From positions 1 to 5,676 of the forward strand of contig JAISJX010000440.1 of the NCBI GenBank assembly GCA_031261145.1: DNA of 5,676 bases, read 5' to 3'. The notes under the pieces were generated by a model. That model was not told the DNA's origin. It did not search any database and worked only from the letters and a program-made list of their open reading frames with translations. Both the position numbers and the translations under genes were made by a program. Source of the DNA: Tannerella sp. Lineage in GTDB: Bacteria; Bacteroidota; Bacteroidia; Bacteroidales; Tannerellaceae. This document shows positions 1 through 5,212 of this stretch, piece after piece (position 1 is the first letter of the stretch; the number at the start of each line of letters is the position of its first letter).

Positions 1-1
1 A

Positions 2-61
2 TTAACCGCAAACAAGGCGAAATATTATTTTGAGGCGCTTCCGAGCAAAAATTTTGGTTAG
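2..61 (+). CDS. Possible 3' tail of an upstream gene
   Basis: One plus-strand frame is open from the left edge for 19 codons and ends in TAG at 59-61. The translated tail is LTANKAKYYFEALPSKNFG. It has a reasonable residue mix but matches no family I recognise. A second frame also stays open briefly, ending at TGA 31-33, so even the frame is uncertain. The minus strand shows no ATG start in this stretch. The call rests only on the open frame and on the need for something upstream of the lipoprotein gene; it could equally be non-coding. Confidence 0.3.
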   Translation, partial: LTANKAKYYFEALPSKNFG

Positions 62-110
62 TGACAATAAAAACAACTACGCCGGGCGGTGATGAATTAT
101 TTAATTGTAT

Positions 111-536
111 ATGAAGATGAAAACAAAAATCATGTATGTGTTATTTTCCTTGCTCTGCTGTTTGTCTTGTACGGAGAAAGAAGACATGGCAGCGCTGCAG
201 GGAACAAAATGGAAACTGGCCGGATTTGTGGATGCACAGACAGGTGAATTGACCGTGGCGGAGCCGCAAGATTGCGAGGAGTGTTATACGCTTGCATTTG
301 ATACGGATCATACGGCTGTAGCACACAGTATAATCATGGATGTGAATCTTGATCTGTTGGATTTGGCTTTTGATAAGCCGTATCAGAAAATGTATATTGA
401 TGAAGGACATCGGCATGGTTCTGATTTTCGTTTGGCAATATTCACTACCGGATTATTTTCTGTCACCCCGGATGAATTAAAACTTTTTTACAACTACAAA
501 AAGAATTACTTACTGTTTAAACTTATCGAACAATGA
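111..536 (+). CDS. Small Bacteroidales lipoprotein of unknown function
   Basis: A 141-residue exported protein. It starts with a basic N-terminus (MKMKTK) and a hydrophobic run, then a lipobox-like segment LSC with the likely lipidated Cys20. The residues after it (TEKED) are acidic, which resembles the export signal that sends Bacteroidota lipoproteins to the cell surface; surface exposure is an inference. The mature part opens with LQGTKWKLAGFVDAQTG (about 29-45), reminiscent of META/HslJ-like or lipocalin-like beta proteins. It also has a close cysteine pair, DCEEC (54-58), and a C-terminal NYLLFKLIE strand. From memory, similar short lipoproteins are common in Bacteroides, without known function. 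The ATG at 111 is chosen over an in-frame TTG at 105; ATG 117 is also possible. No clear -7 box lies upstream, so it may be transcribed from outside the window. Its stop overlaps the first possible start of the next gene. Confidence 0.8.
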   Translation: MKMKTKIMYVLFSLLCCLSCTEKEDMAALQGTKWKLAGFVDAQTGELTVAEPQDCEECYTLAFDTDHTAVAHSIIMDVNLDLLDLAFDKPYQKMYIDEGHRHGSDFRLAIFTTGLFSVTPDELKLFYNYKKNYLLFKLIEQ

Positions 537-580
537 AACCGTTGGATTATGCTCCTGATAATTCACCCGGTGTTGGTAAG

Positions 581-1222
581 ATGAAAAAAGAACATCCTAT
601 CGAGGCATTGATTGCGCAAGGCGAACATCAACAGTTGGATTTCAAGTTTGAAGTGAGCGACAGCAAGAAAATAGCCCGCACCCTGAGCGCTTTTGCGAAT
701 ACGGACGGCGGGCGGTTGCTCATCGGAGTGAAAGACAACGGGCGTATCACCGGTATACAAGGGGATGAGGAATATTACATGATTGAGGCGGCCTCCGCGC
801 TTTACACAAAACCGCAAGTCTCTTTTACCGCCACGCGGTGGGTGGTGAACGGCAAAAACGTGCTGGAAATCTACATCGCGCCCGGCACGGACAAACCGTA
901 TCTGGCGCCCGGTAAAGAAAACAAGTTCAAAGCCTATATCCGGGTGGCGGACGAGAATAAACCGGCCAATGAGGTCTTGTTGCTGTCGTGGAAAAAACAG
1001 GAAAACCCGGAAGGCGTCTTGCTGAAAATCAGCAAACCGGTCGAACGGTTACTGCATTACCTCGAACATCATCCGTCCATCCGGATTCACCAGTTTTGCA
1101 ACATGGCGCACATCAGTTATTTCACTGCGCGTAATATCCTCAGCGACCTGATGGCAATCGGTTCGTTGCGTTATGTAGTGAAAAACAACCTGATTGAATA
1201 TGAGAAGATTCAACAGGAATGA
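581..1222 (+). CDS. AlbA_2 (Schlafen-type) domain protein with C-terminal winged helix
   Basis: A 213-residue cytoplasmic protein. Residues 14-125 fit the AlbA_2 domain (often annotated as divergent AAA-4 or ATP-binding): EHQQLDFKFE, then AFANTDGGRLLIGVKDNG (37-54), ITGI, and the closing strand YIRV (119-122). Residues about 150-205 look like a winged helix-turn-helix (QFCNMAHISYFTARNILSDL, then a small beta wing). The pairing suggests a DNA-binding transcriptional regulator, as for many AlbA_2/HTH proteins, but no target is evident. An in-frame ATG at 533 overlaps the lipoprotein stop as ATGA and would add 16 residues (MKPLDYAPDNSPGVGK). I prefer ATG 581, because family members as I recall them begin about ten residues before the conserved glutamate and the extension looks unstructured. 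The ATGA overlap still argues for co-transcription, and 533 cannot be excluded. Family assignment is firm; function is inferred. Confidence 0.88.
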   Translation: MKKEHPIEALIAQGEHQQLDFKFEVSDSKKIARTLSAFANTDGGRLLIGVKDNGRITGIQGDEEYYMIEAASALYTKPQVSFTATRWVVNGKNVLEIYIAPGTDKPYLAPGKENKFKAYIRVADENKPANEVLLLSWKKQENPEGVLLKISKPVERLLHYLEHHPSIRIHQFCNMAHISYFTARNILSDLMAIGSLRYVVKNNLIEYEKIQQE

Positions 1223-1310
1223 GAAAACGTTCGGATTTTGTTGACGTTAAAATAAGTCAATAAACGGCGTTAATGCACGAAAAATAATGAAAAACGGCTG
1301 TTTTATGCTG

Positions 1311-1336
1311 TTTTTTTCGCCGGTTTGCGGAAAAAA
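1311..1336. repeat. A/T-arm inverted repeat just upstream of the 1341 promoter box
   Basis: Arms 1311-1320 (TTTTTTTCGC) and 1327-1336 (GCGGAAAAAA) pair over ten positions, one of them G-T, around a six-base centre CGGTTT. It lies 4 bases before the -7 box, so it covers the -33 and spacer region. That position suits an operator. It lacks the downstream T-run of a terminator in either direction. Confidence 0.5.
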
Positions 1337-1340
1337 GAGG

Positions 1341-1348
1341 TACTTTTG
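1341..1348 (+). promoter_or_regulatory. Bacteroidota -7 promoter box (TACTTTTG)
   Basis: TACTTTTG matches the TAnnTTTG consensus exactly and sits 27 bases before the ATG at 1376, predicting a leader of roughly 20 nt. No good TTTG lies at the expected 19-21 base spacing; the nearest candidates are degenerate bases in the T-run at 1311-1319, or TTTG at 1324-1327, which is too close. Transcription of the thioredoxin-fold gene from here is inferred. Confidence 0.65.
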
Positions 1349-1375
1349 CCCCCGGTAACAAACTAATTGTCACGT

Positions 1376-1861
1376 ATGAAAAGTAAAACTTGTCTGCTCA
1401 CCGGGGTGGCGATATGGCTGAGTTTATCTGCCGGAACGGAAAAATCAAACCTGACGGAAGGCTTCCGACCGGGCGACCTTGCCCCGGACATCACGCCGGA
1501 AAACAGCCGCCGGGCGGTTGACTTCACCCGTCGTACCGGACAATATACGTTAGTGAATTTCTGGGCGGCCTATGATGCCGTTTCCCGCGTTCGCAACATG
1601 CAATTTGCACAAAAAACAAGCGGGTTGGATTCCACGCGGATTACCCTGTTTTCAGTTTCGATGGATGAAAAGGAGTCTGTTTTTACGGAAACGCTGAAAA
1701 CCGACCGGTTAGATGCAACGAACCAATGGTATGCCGGCGCACAGCGGTCGTCCCTGTATAAAAAATACGGATTGAAAAACGGATTGAAGAATTTTCTGAT
1801 TGATGATTCGGGCGTGATCGTGGCAACCAATATCACAGTTGAACAATTGTCGCAATGGTAA
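1376..1861 (+). CDS. Exported TlpA-like thioredoxin-fold protein lacking redox cysteines
   Basis: A 161-residue protein with an N-terminal signal peptide (about 1-20, MKSKTCLL...LSLSAG), so probably periplasmic or exported. GFRPGDLAPDI (29-39) is the usual entry strand of AhpC/TSA and TlpA-like domains. YTLVNFWAAYDAVSR (57-71) aligns with the family's VNFWAxWCxxC active site, with both cysteines replaced (Asp67 and Ser70). ITLFSVSMDE (89-98) and YGLKNGLKNFLIDDSGVIVA (131-150) match the later core strands, but the cis-proline before FLID is also missing. The mature chain contains no cysteine, so disulfide exchange can be ruled out. I recall similar cysteine-less members in Bacteroidales; a binding or scaffold role is possible but unproven. 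ATG 1376 is preferred to an in-frame TTG at 1367 because it follows the -7 box at a typical distance and begins a clean signal peptide. It converges with the gene ending at 1923. Confidence 0.85.
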   Translation: MKSKTCLLTGVAIWLSLSAGTEKSNLTEGFRPGDLAPDITPENSRRAVDFTRRTGQYTLVNFWAAYDAVSRVRNMQFAQKTSGLDSTRITLFSVSMDEKESVFTETLKTDRLDATNQWYAGAQRSSLYKKYGLKNGLKNFLIDDSGVIVATNITVEQLSQW

Positions 1862-1922
1862 TCAACAAGGGTTTACTGTTTATTTCTTCTAAAAGTTTGT
1901 CAACATCTCCCTGAATCAACTA

Positions 1923-3440
1923 TCATCCATACCATTCCCGGCTCCTGTTTTGCAGGTTTTGAAGCACGTCCAAGCAAATGTTCACGTCGTTGACTATCTG
2001 GAAATCGAACATCCCGACACAGATAAAATCCGCTCCGTTTTCAAACGCCCACCGGAAGCCGTCTTCGGGCTGAATGGCGCCTGCAGCCAGTACTTTGAAG
2101 CCGACAACCGGCACTTTCGCCTTGTTGACAAATTCGACCGTCTGTTCCGGGAAAGAACAGAAGCAATTCTCGTGAAAACGGTTGTGATCCGGCGAACGAG
2201 GGCCGGTCACTTCAAACGGAAGCCGGTTCTCGCGCGGATGCGCCGACCAGTAATTGTCATGGTGAAAGGTTTTCATATAATAATCCGGGATGATCCCGTT
2301 TTCCTCGCAAAGGATAAGGGAATCAATCGCATGTGCGCCAAGACCTACCGTATATCCCTTGCCCCGGACGTAATCTATTGCCTTCCGGATGACGTCCAAC
2401 TTGCCCGCCTCGGCCAGCGAATCGGTTGCCCCGCCGTGGATCTGCACCACGTCCACGCCATATTCCTCGATGGATAAGTTTATCTGTTCAAAAGGATTCT
2501 CGCCGGGTATGTATGCCTGCGCAATGACTTTGATTTTGCTGCCGGTCAGTTTTTTGTATTTTGCGACAAGCGGGACGGAATTCATGCCCGCATTGATGGT
2601 GTTTATCCCCGCCTGTTCGGCCAGCGACAGGGTTTCAAATACTTTTCGTTCCGTATTGTAAGCCCTGAAAAGGCTGTCGGTGTAAATCAAGTCCCTGGCA
2701 TGAGAAAATCCTGAAATCAAGTTGCTCCCTAAAATCAACCGGGTGATTTCCAGGTCTCCGATCTTCCCTGTGGGCAGCGTTCCTTTCAGTTCGTTGATTC
2801 CCGTCCGGTTGACCTGTATGGTTGCGCCGGACATCACATCCGCGCCGTATAATTTGCGGTTCTGGTTGGCGCTCCAGCCGATTACGCCTAACACCGGCAG
2901 GCTGATCAGGTTTTTCAACACTTCCCTCCGGGTGCTCGTTCCGGACAACGGGAGAGCGGACGCTTCCGCCGTTCCGGCAGCAACCGGTTTCTTCTTCGCT
3001 TTCAGGAATTGAATCAATGTATCCAGCCCGTATCCTTTTTCCCGGTAACAAAAGAGGAAAATCAGGATGGCGGTTTCCACGAACAATTGATTGACTATAT
3101 ACACACCCCCTTCATTCGCGCTCAACAGAGAGACGCCGAAAGGCGGGTAGGCGAAATAATACAGCGCAAGCAGGAACGCGCCGCAAAGGGAAGCCCACCG
3201 GCTGAGCAATCCGAAAAACAAGGCAAGCCCGATAAGGATCAAGCCGGCAATATTCAGGTAATCCACTATTTCCAACCGCACCGGAGAGGCGGCCAGCCAA
3301 TGGTAGAACCCGGACAGGAAACCATTGGTATTGTTTAAAAAACCTTCGGAAGACCACTGGCCGACGCCTAACTTAGCCAGTCCTTCATACAAAAAATGCC
3401 ACCCGATGGCCATTCTGAGAATCGTACTAATTTTTTTCAT
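1923..3440 (-). CDS. DoxX membrane domain fused via a twin-arginine-like segment to a TIM-barrel (aldo/keto reductase-like) domain
   Basis: A 505-residue multidomain protein. Residues 1-135 are a DoxX-type domain: LRMAIGWHFLYEGLAKL near the start and hydrophobic helices at about 6-22, 61-80, 83-100 and 116-131. A basic linker (KAKKK, 147-151) follows. Next comes TRREVLK (170-176), close to the twin-arginine pattern (S/T)RRxFLK, with a short hydrophobic run at 178-189. Residues about 223-495 form a barrel-type domain with LILGSNL (235-241), HARDLIY (247-253), VVQIHGG (331-337), VGLGAH (365-370), KTFHHDNYWSA (390-400), CFCSFPEQT (426-434), GFKVLAAGAI (447-456) and ADFICVGMFDFQ (470-481). I recall similar barrels in Planctomycetes and relatives, without a firm function. 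Four helices plus a cytoplasmic basic linker and a fifth Tat-like helix would put the barrel in the periplasm (inference). DoxX proteins are linked to redox or quinone-associated membrane functions; the substrate here is unknown. Domain calls are fairly secure; the activity is not. Confidence 0.87.
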   Translation of the reverse strand: MKKISTILRMAIGWHFLYEGLAKLGVGQWSSEGFLNNTNGFLSGFYHWLAASPVRLEIVDYLNIAGLILIGLALFFGLLSRWASLCGAFLLALYYFAYPPFGVSLLSANEGGVYIVNQLFVETAILIFLFCYREKGYGLDTLIQFLKAKKKPVAAGTAEASALPLSGTSTRREVLKNLISLPVLGVIGWSANQNRKLYGADVMSGATIQVNRTGINELKGTLPTGKIGDLEITRLILGSNLISGFSHARDLIYTDSLFRAYNTERKVFETLSLAEQAGINTINAGMNSVPLVAKYKKLTGSKIKVIAQAYIPGENPFEQINLSIEEYGVDVVQIHGGATDSLAEAGKLDVIRKAIDYVRGKGYTVGLGAHAIDSLILCEENGIIPDYYMKTFHHDNYWSAHPRENRLPFEVTGPRSPDHNRFHENCFCSFPEQTVEFVNKAKVPVVGFKVLAAGAIQPEDGFRWAFENGADFICVGMFDFQIVNDVNICLDVLQNLQNRSREWYG

Positions 3441-3459
3441 TGGTTGAATTATTTAAAAA

Positions 3460-3494
3460 CGAATACAAAACTAACGAAATTTTTCCGAATACAA
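3460..3494. repeat. 9-bp direct repeat flanking the DoxX-gene promoter
   Basis: CGAATACAA occurs at 3460-3468 and again at 3486-3494, 26 bases apart start to start. On the minus strand the copies (TTGTATTCG) cover the -33 element and the end of the -7 box. Binding-site function is conjectural. Confidence 0.4.
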
Positions 3495-3495
3495 T
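3466..3495 (-). promoter_or_regulatory. Promoter for the DoxX-barrel gene
   Basis: Read on the minus strand, TAGTTTTG (3473-3466) matches TAnnTTTG. ATTG (3495-3492) lies 18 bases upstream as a partial -33 element. The box ends 25 bases before the ATG at 3440, giving a leader of about 20 nt. Confidence 0.6.
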
Positions 3496-3508
3496 GCTTC
3501 GTTTGTAA

Positions 3509-3541
3509 AAATAAGAAGGAAGATGACAAATTAGCTTATTT
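3509..3541. repeat. Inverted repeat in the divergent spacer
   Basis: AAATAAG (3509-3515) and CTTATTT (3535-3541) are perfect inverted 7-mers around a 19-base centre. They lie between the two divergent promoters. The arms are AT-rich, so chance is a real possibility. Confidence 0.3.
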
Positions 3542-3565
3542 GGATCATTGAATCTTTGAATTTGC

Positions 3566-3596
3566 TTTCTTTTTTGGAAAAAATGTTGTACTTTTG
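3566..3596 (+). promoter_or_regulatory. Promoter for the 72-aa protein and YigZ-family unit
   Basis: TACTTTTG at 3589-3596 is an exact TAnnTTTG box. A degenerate -33 (TTTC, 3566-3569) lies 19 bases upstream; a perfect TTTG at 3561-3564 is slightly too far. T6-GG-A6 (3570-3583) fills the spacer. The ATG at 3625 is 28 bases downstream of the box. Confidence 0.65.
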
Positions 3597-3624
3597 TTCG
3601 GCATATTTATAGAATGAGATAACG

Positions 3625-3843
3625 ATGAAGAATCCGATTCAAATGATTAAGCAATGTGTGGAAAAGGAAGAACCCTATTTCCTGTTGCGAGGGCAGGACA
3701 TTTGCGCTTTGCCGGCGATTAAGGCGTACTATGAGGCGGTGAAAGGCAAAGTGAAAGACCCTTATTTTATAGAGGAGATCGAGGAAATCATGAAAGATTT
3801 TCAGGCGTTTATTGACGAGCAGAAAACGCATATCCCGGACTGA
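3625..3843 (+). CDS. Small helical protein of unknown function
   Basis: A 72-residue soluble protein, rich in charged residues, with no signal peptide or membrane segment. I do not recognise the family. Visible parts are an N-terminal helix (NPIQMIKQCVEKEE), a short strand-like segment PYFLLRGQD (17-25), a helix after ALPAIKAYYEAV (28-39), and a Glu/Lys-rich C-terminal helix (FIEEIEEIMKDFQAFIDEQ, 48-66). The gene is supported by a perfect -7 box 28 bases upstream and by its position 6 bases before the YigZ-family gene, so the two are very probably co-transcribed. The product could be a partner of the YigZ-family protein or an unrelated small protein; nothing in the sequence decides this. Confidence 0.75.
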   Translation: MKNPIQMIKQCVEKEEPYFLLRGQDICALPAIKAYYEAVKGKVKDPYFIEEIEEIMKDFQAFIDEQKTHIPD

Positions 3844-3849
3844 CCGGCT

Positions 3850-4452
3850 ATGGATGAAGATTGTTATAAGACCATCCAATCCCCGGCGGAAGGCTATTAT
3901 ACGGAAAAACGAAGCCGTTTTATTTCGTATGCGATACCGGTACGCTCGGTGGAGGAGGTGAAAAAGTGCTTAGACAGCTATCGCAAAGAGTACTACGACG
4001 CACGGCATATCTGCTGGGCTTATATGTTAGGCCCCGAACGGAAAGAATTTCGTTTCAATGACGACGGCGAACCTTCTTCAACGGCCGGAAAACCGATCTT
4101 CGGACAAATCAATTCCAATGAACTGACCGATATCCTGATTGTCGTCATTCGGTATTTCGGAGGGATAGAGTTGGGTACGAGCGGTTTGATTGTGGCTTAC
4201 CGCACGGCTGCCGCAGAAGCGATTGCAGCGTCCGTGACAGAAGTGCGGACGGTGGACGAAACGGTTACGGTGCTCTTTGAATATCCGTATCTGGATAAAA
4301 TCATGCGTGTGGTGAAAGACATGCAACCCGAAATCCTTTCCCGGAAATTTGAACTGGCCTGCGAAATGACGCTGCGCATCCGGAAAAAGGATGTCGAACC
4401 GCTCAAAGAACGGTTGCTGAAGGTGGAAACCGCCTCTTTGAAGCAGGATTGA
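3850..4452 (+). CDS. yigZ: YigZ/IMPACT family protein (UPF0029)
   Basis: A 200-residue cytoplasmic protein of the length usual for bacterial YigZ. Residues about 15-125 form the UPF0029 (Impact_N) domain with its diagnostic motifs: EKRSRFI (19-25), YYDARHICWAY (48-58), DDGEPSSTAGKPI (71-83) and VVIRYFGGIELGTSGL (98-113). The usual Gly of the EPSGTAG motif is Ser here (Ser77). Residues about 138-193 match the C-terminal DUF1949 domain, a small ferredoxin-like fold. The family is related to eukaryotic IMPACT, a GCN2 regulator; the bacterial role is not settled, with nucleic-acid or translation-factor-like binding suggested from structure. It begins 6 bases after the stop of the 72-residue gene, so it shares that promoter, and ends 20 bases from the convergent NUDIX gene. 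Family assignment is secure. Confidence 0.94.
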   Translation: MDEDCYKTIQSPAEGYYTEKRSRFISYAIPVRSVEEVKKCLDSYRKEYYDARHICWAYMLGPERKEFRFNDDGEPSSTAGKPIFGQINSNELTDILIVVIRYFGGIELGTSGLIVAYRTAAAEAIAASVTEVRTVDETVTVLFEYPYLDKIMRVVKDMQPEILSRKFELACEMTLRIRKKDVEPLKERLLKVETASLKQD

Positions 4453-4472
4453 ACCGCAACAAACCGCTTTTT

Positions 4473-5117
4473 CTAATCCAGGTAAACAGGCGCGGACGGG
4501 TTGCGGGCCAACTCATTCATCTGTAGAATCTGCTCCGGTAAAACCCGGTCTAATGACAGGGGCGGCAGGTTATCCAGTGCAAAAAAACCTTTGTCGAGAA
4601 TATCGAACGTATCCGTGAACGTTCCGCCAAGAAGTTCGCAGAGAATAAAAAATTTGTAGATGTAAAACGGGCTGGACGGGTGCGAATGAGAGCGTTTATC
4701 CATCACCGCCAACAGCCGTCCGGCGCGAACATCCAGACCTGTTTCTTCTTTAGTCTCCTTGACAGCCACTTCTTTAGGCGTATAGCCCACGTCAGCCCAA
4801 CCGCCCGGCAGAGACCAGCGCCCGTCCATTTTTTCCCGGACAAGCAAGATTTCTCTTTTTTCGTTGAACACGACCGAACGGATGTCCACCTTCGGTGTAA
4901 CATATTCCTTTACCGGATGATAACAGGCATCGATCTCGTCCTCACCCAATCCTGTCACCACCGAAACGATGCTATTGCTGATTTCAATCAGTTCTTTACA
5001 ACGCTCTATCTCATATTCATTTACCGAATAGGTAAGCCCTGTTTGCGAGAGTGCGCGGATACGCTGCGCCAACGTAATCAGTTCTGCTCCTTTTTGCATA
5101 CTATCTGGATTTAACAT
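4473..5117 (-). CDS. NUDIX hydrolase with N-terminal extension domain
   Basis: A 214-residue cytoplasmic protein. Residues about 8-70 form a helical N-terminal domain (LAQRIRALSQTGLTYSVNEY, 16-35) typical of the Nudix_hydro_N type. The NUDIX domain covers about 75-205: TPKVDIRSVVF, ILLVREKMDGRWSLPGGWADVG, then the Nudix box from Gly106 to Leu128. The catalytic core is KETKEETGL (120-128), with Glu121, Glu124 and Glu125 present for metal binding. Box positions normally Glu and Arg are Tyr112 and Lys120; I recall this variant from Bacteroidales relatives. Members cleave nucleoside diphosphates linked to another moiety, such as ADP-ribose or nucleotide sugars; the substrate cannot be read here. 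An internal ATG (Met7, at 5099) is an alternative start. The ATG at 5117 lies inside an inverted repeat (5110-5133). No clear TAnnTTTG promoter was found upstream. Confidence 0.93.
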   Translation of the reverse strand: MLNPDSMQKGAELITLAQRIRALSQTGLTYSVNEYEIERCKELIEISNSIVSVVTGLGEDEIDACYHPVKEYVTPKVDIRSVVFNEKREILLVREKMDGRWSLPGGWADVGYTPKEVAVKETKEETGLDVRAGRLLAVMDKRSHSHPSSPFYIYKFFILCELLGGTFTDTFDILDKGFFALDNLPPLSLDRVLPEQILQMNELARNPSAPVYLD

Positions 5118-5133
5118 TCTATTTTATGTTAAA
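5110..5133. repeat. Perfect 8-bp inverted repeat over the NUDIX start codon
   Basis: TTTAACAT (5110-5117) and ATGTTAAA (5126-5133) are perfect inverse complements separated by eight bases. The minus-strand start codon (5117-5115) lies inside one arm. It could be an operator, or a weak AU-rich hairpin across the start; no family of binding protein is suggested. Confidence 0.5.
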
Positions 5134-5171
5134 ACGGATAAAAAACGATATTATTTTACGAAGAATCATGT

Positions 5172-5179
5172 TATCTTTG
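5172..5179 (+). promoter_or_regulatory. Bacteroidota -7 promoter box (TATCTTTG) for the M64 gene
   Basis: TATCTTTG fits TAnnTTTG exactly and lies 33 bases before the ATG at 5213. No convincing -33 element is visible at the expected distance. A purine-rich AGAAGG (5205-5210) sits only two bases before the start, too close for an ideal ribosome binding site. Confidence 0.6.
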
Positions 5180-5212
5180 TTTCCAATTACAAATTAACAA
5201 AAAAAGAAGGTC

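Noticed and set aside
80..91. GC-rich CGCCGGGCGG motif before the lipoprotein gene
   Set aside because: Its complementary arms leave almost no loop, and no second copy was seen in the window, so a REP-type repeat is not supported.
1241..1260. TTGAC/GTCAA inverted repeat after the AlbA_2 gene
   Set aside because: Only five bases per arm, AT-rich centre and no T-run after it, so neither a terminator nor a convincing operator.
1862..1922. Possible bidirectional terminator between convergent genes
   Set aside because: No stable hairpin with a flanking T-run could be found in these 61 bases.
1950..2477. 175-codon open frame on the plus strand inside the DoxX-barrel gene
   Set aside because: It is antisense to a domain with clear conserved motifs, shows no family signature itself, and has no promoter or ribosome site.
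2635..3051. 138-codon open frame on the minus strand
   Set aside because: It is a shifted frame of the DoxX-barrel gene, rich in Arg, Pro and Glu as expected of an out-of-frame reading.
4446..4479. GGATT/AATCC inverted repeat across the YigZ and NUDIX gene ends
   Set aside because: Five-base arms with a 24-base centre that mostly fall in coding sequence (the final Asp codons of both genes); likely coincidence.
4680..5114. 144-codon open frame on the plus strand opposite the NUDIX gene
   Set aside because: The minus-strand frame has a full Nudix box; the plus frame is its antisense shadow.
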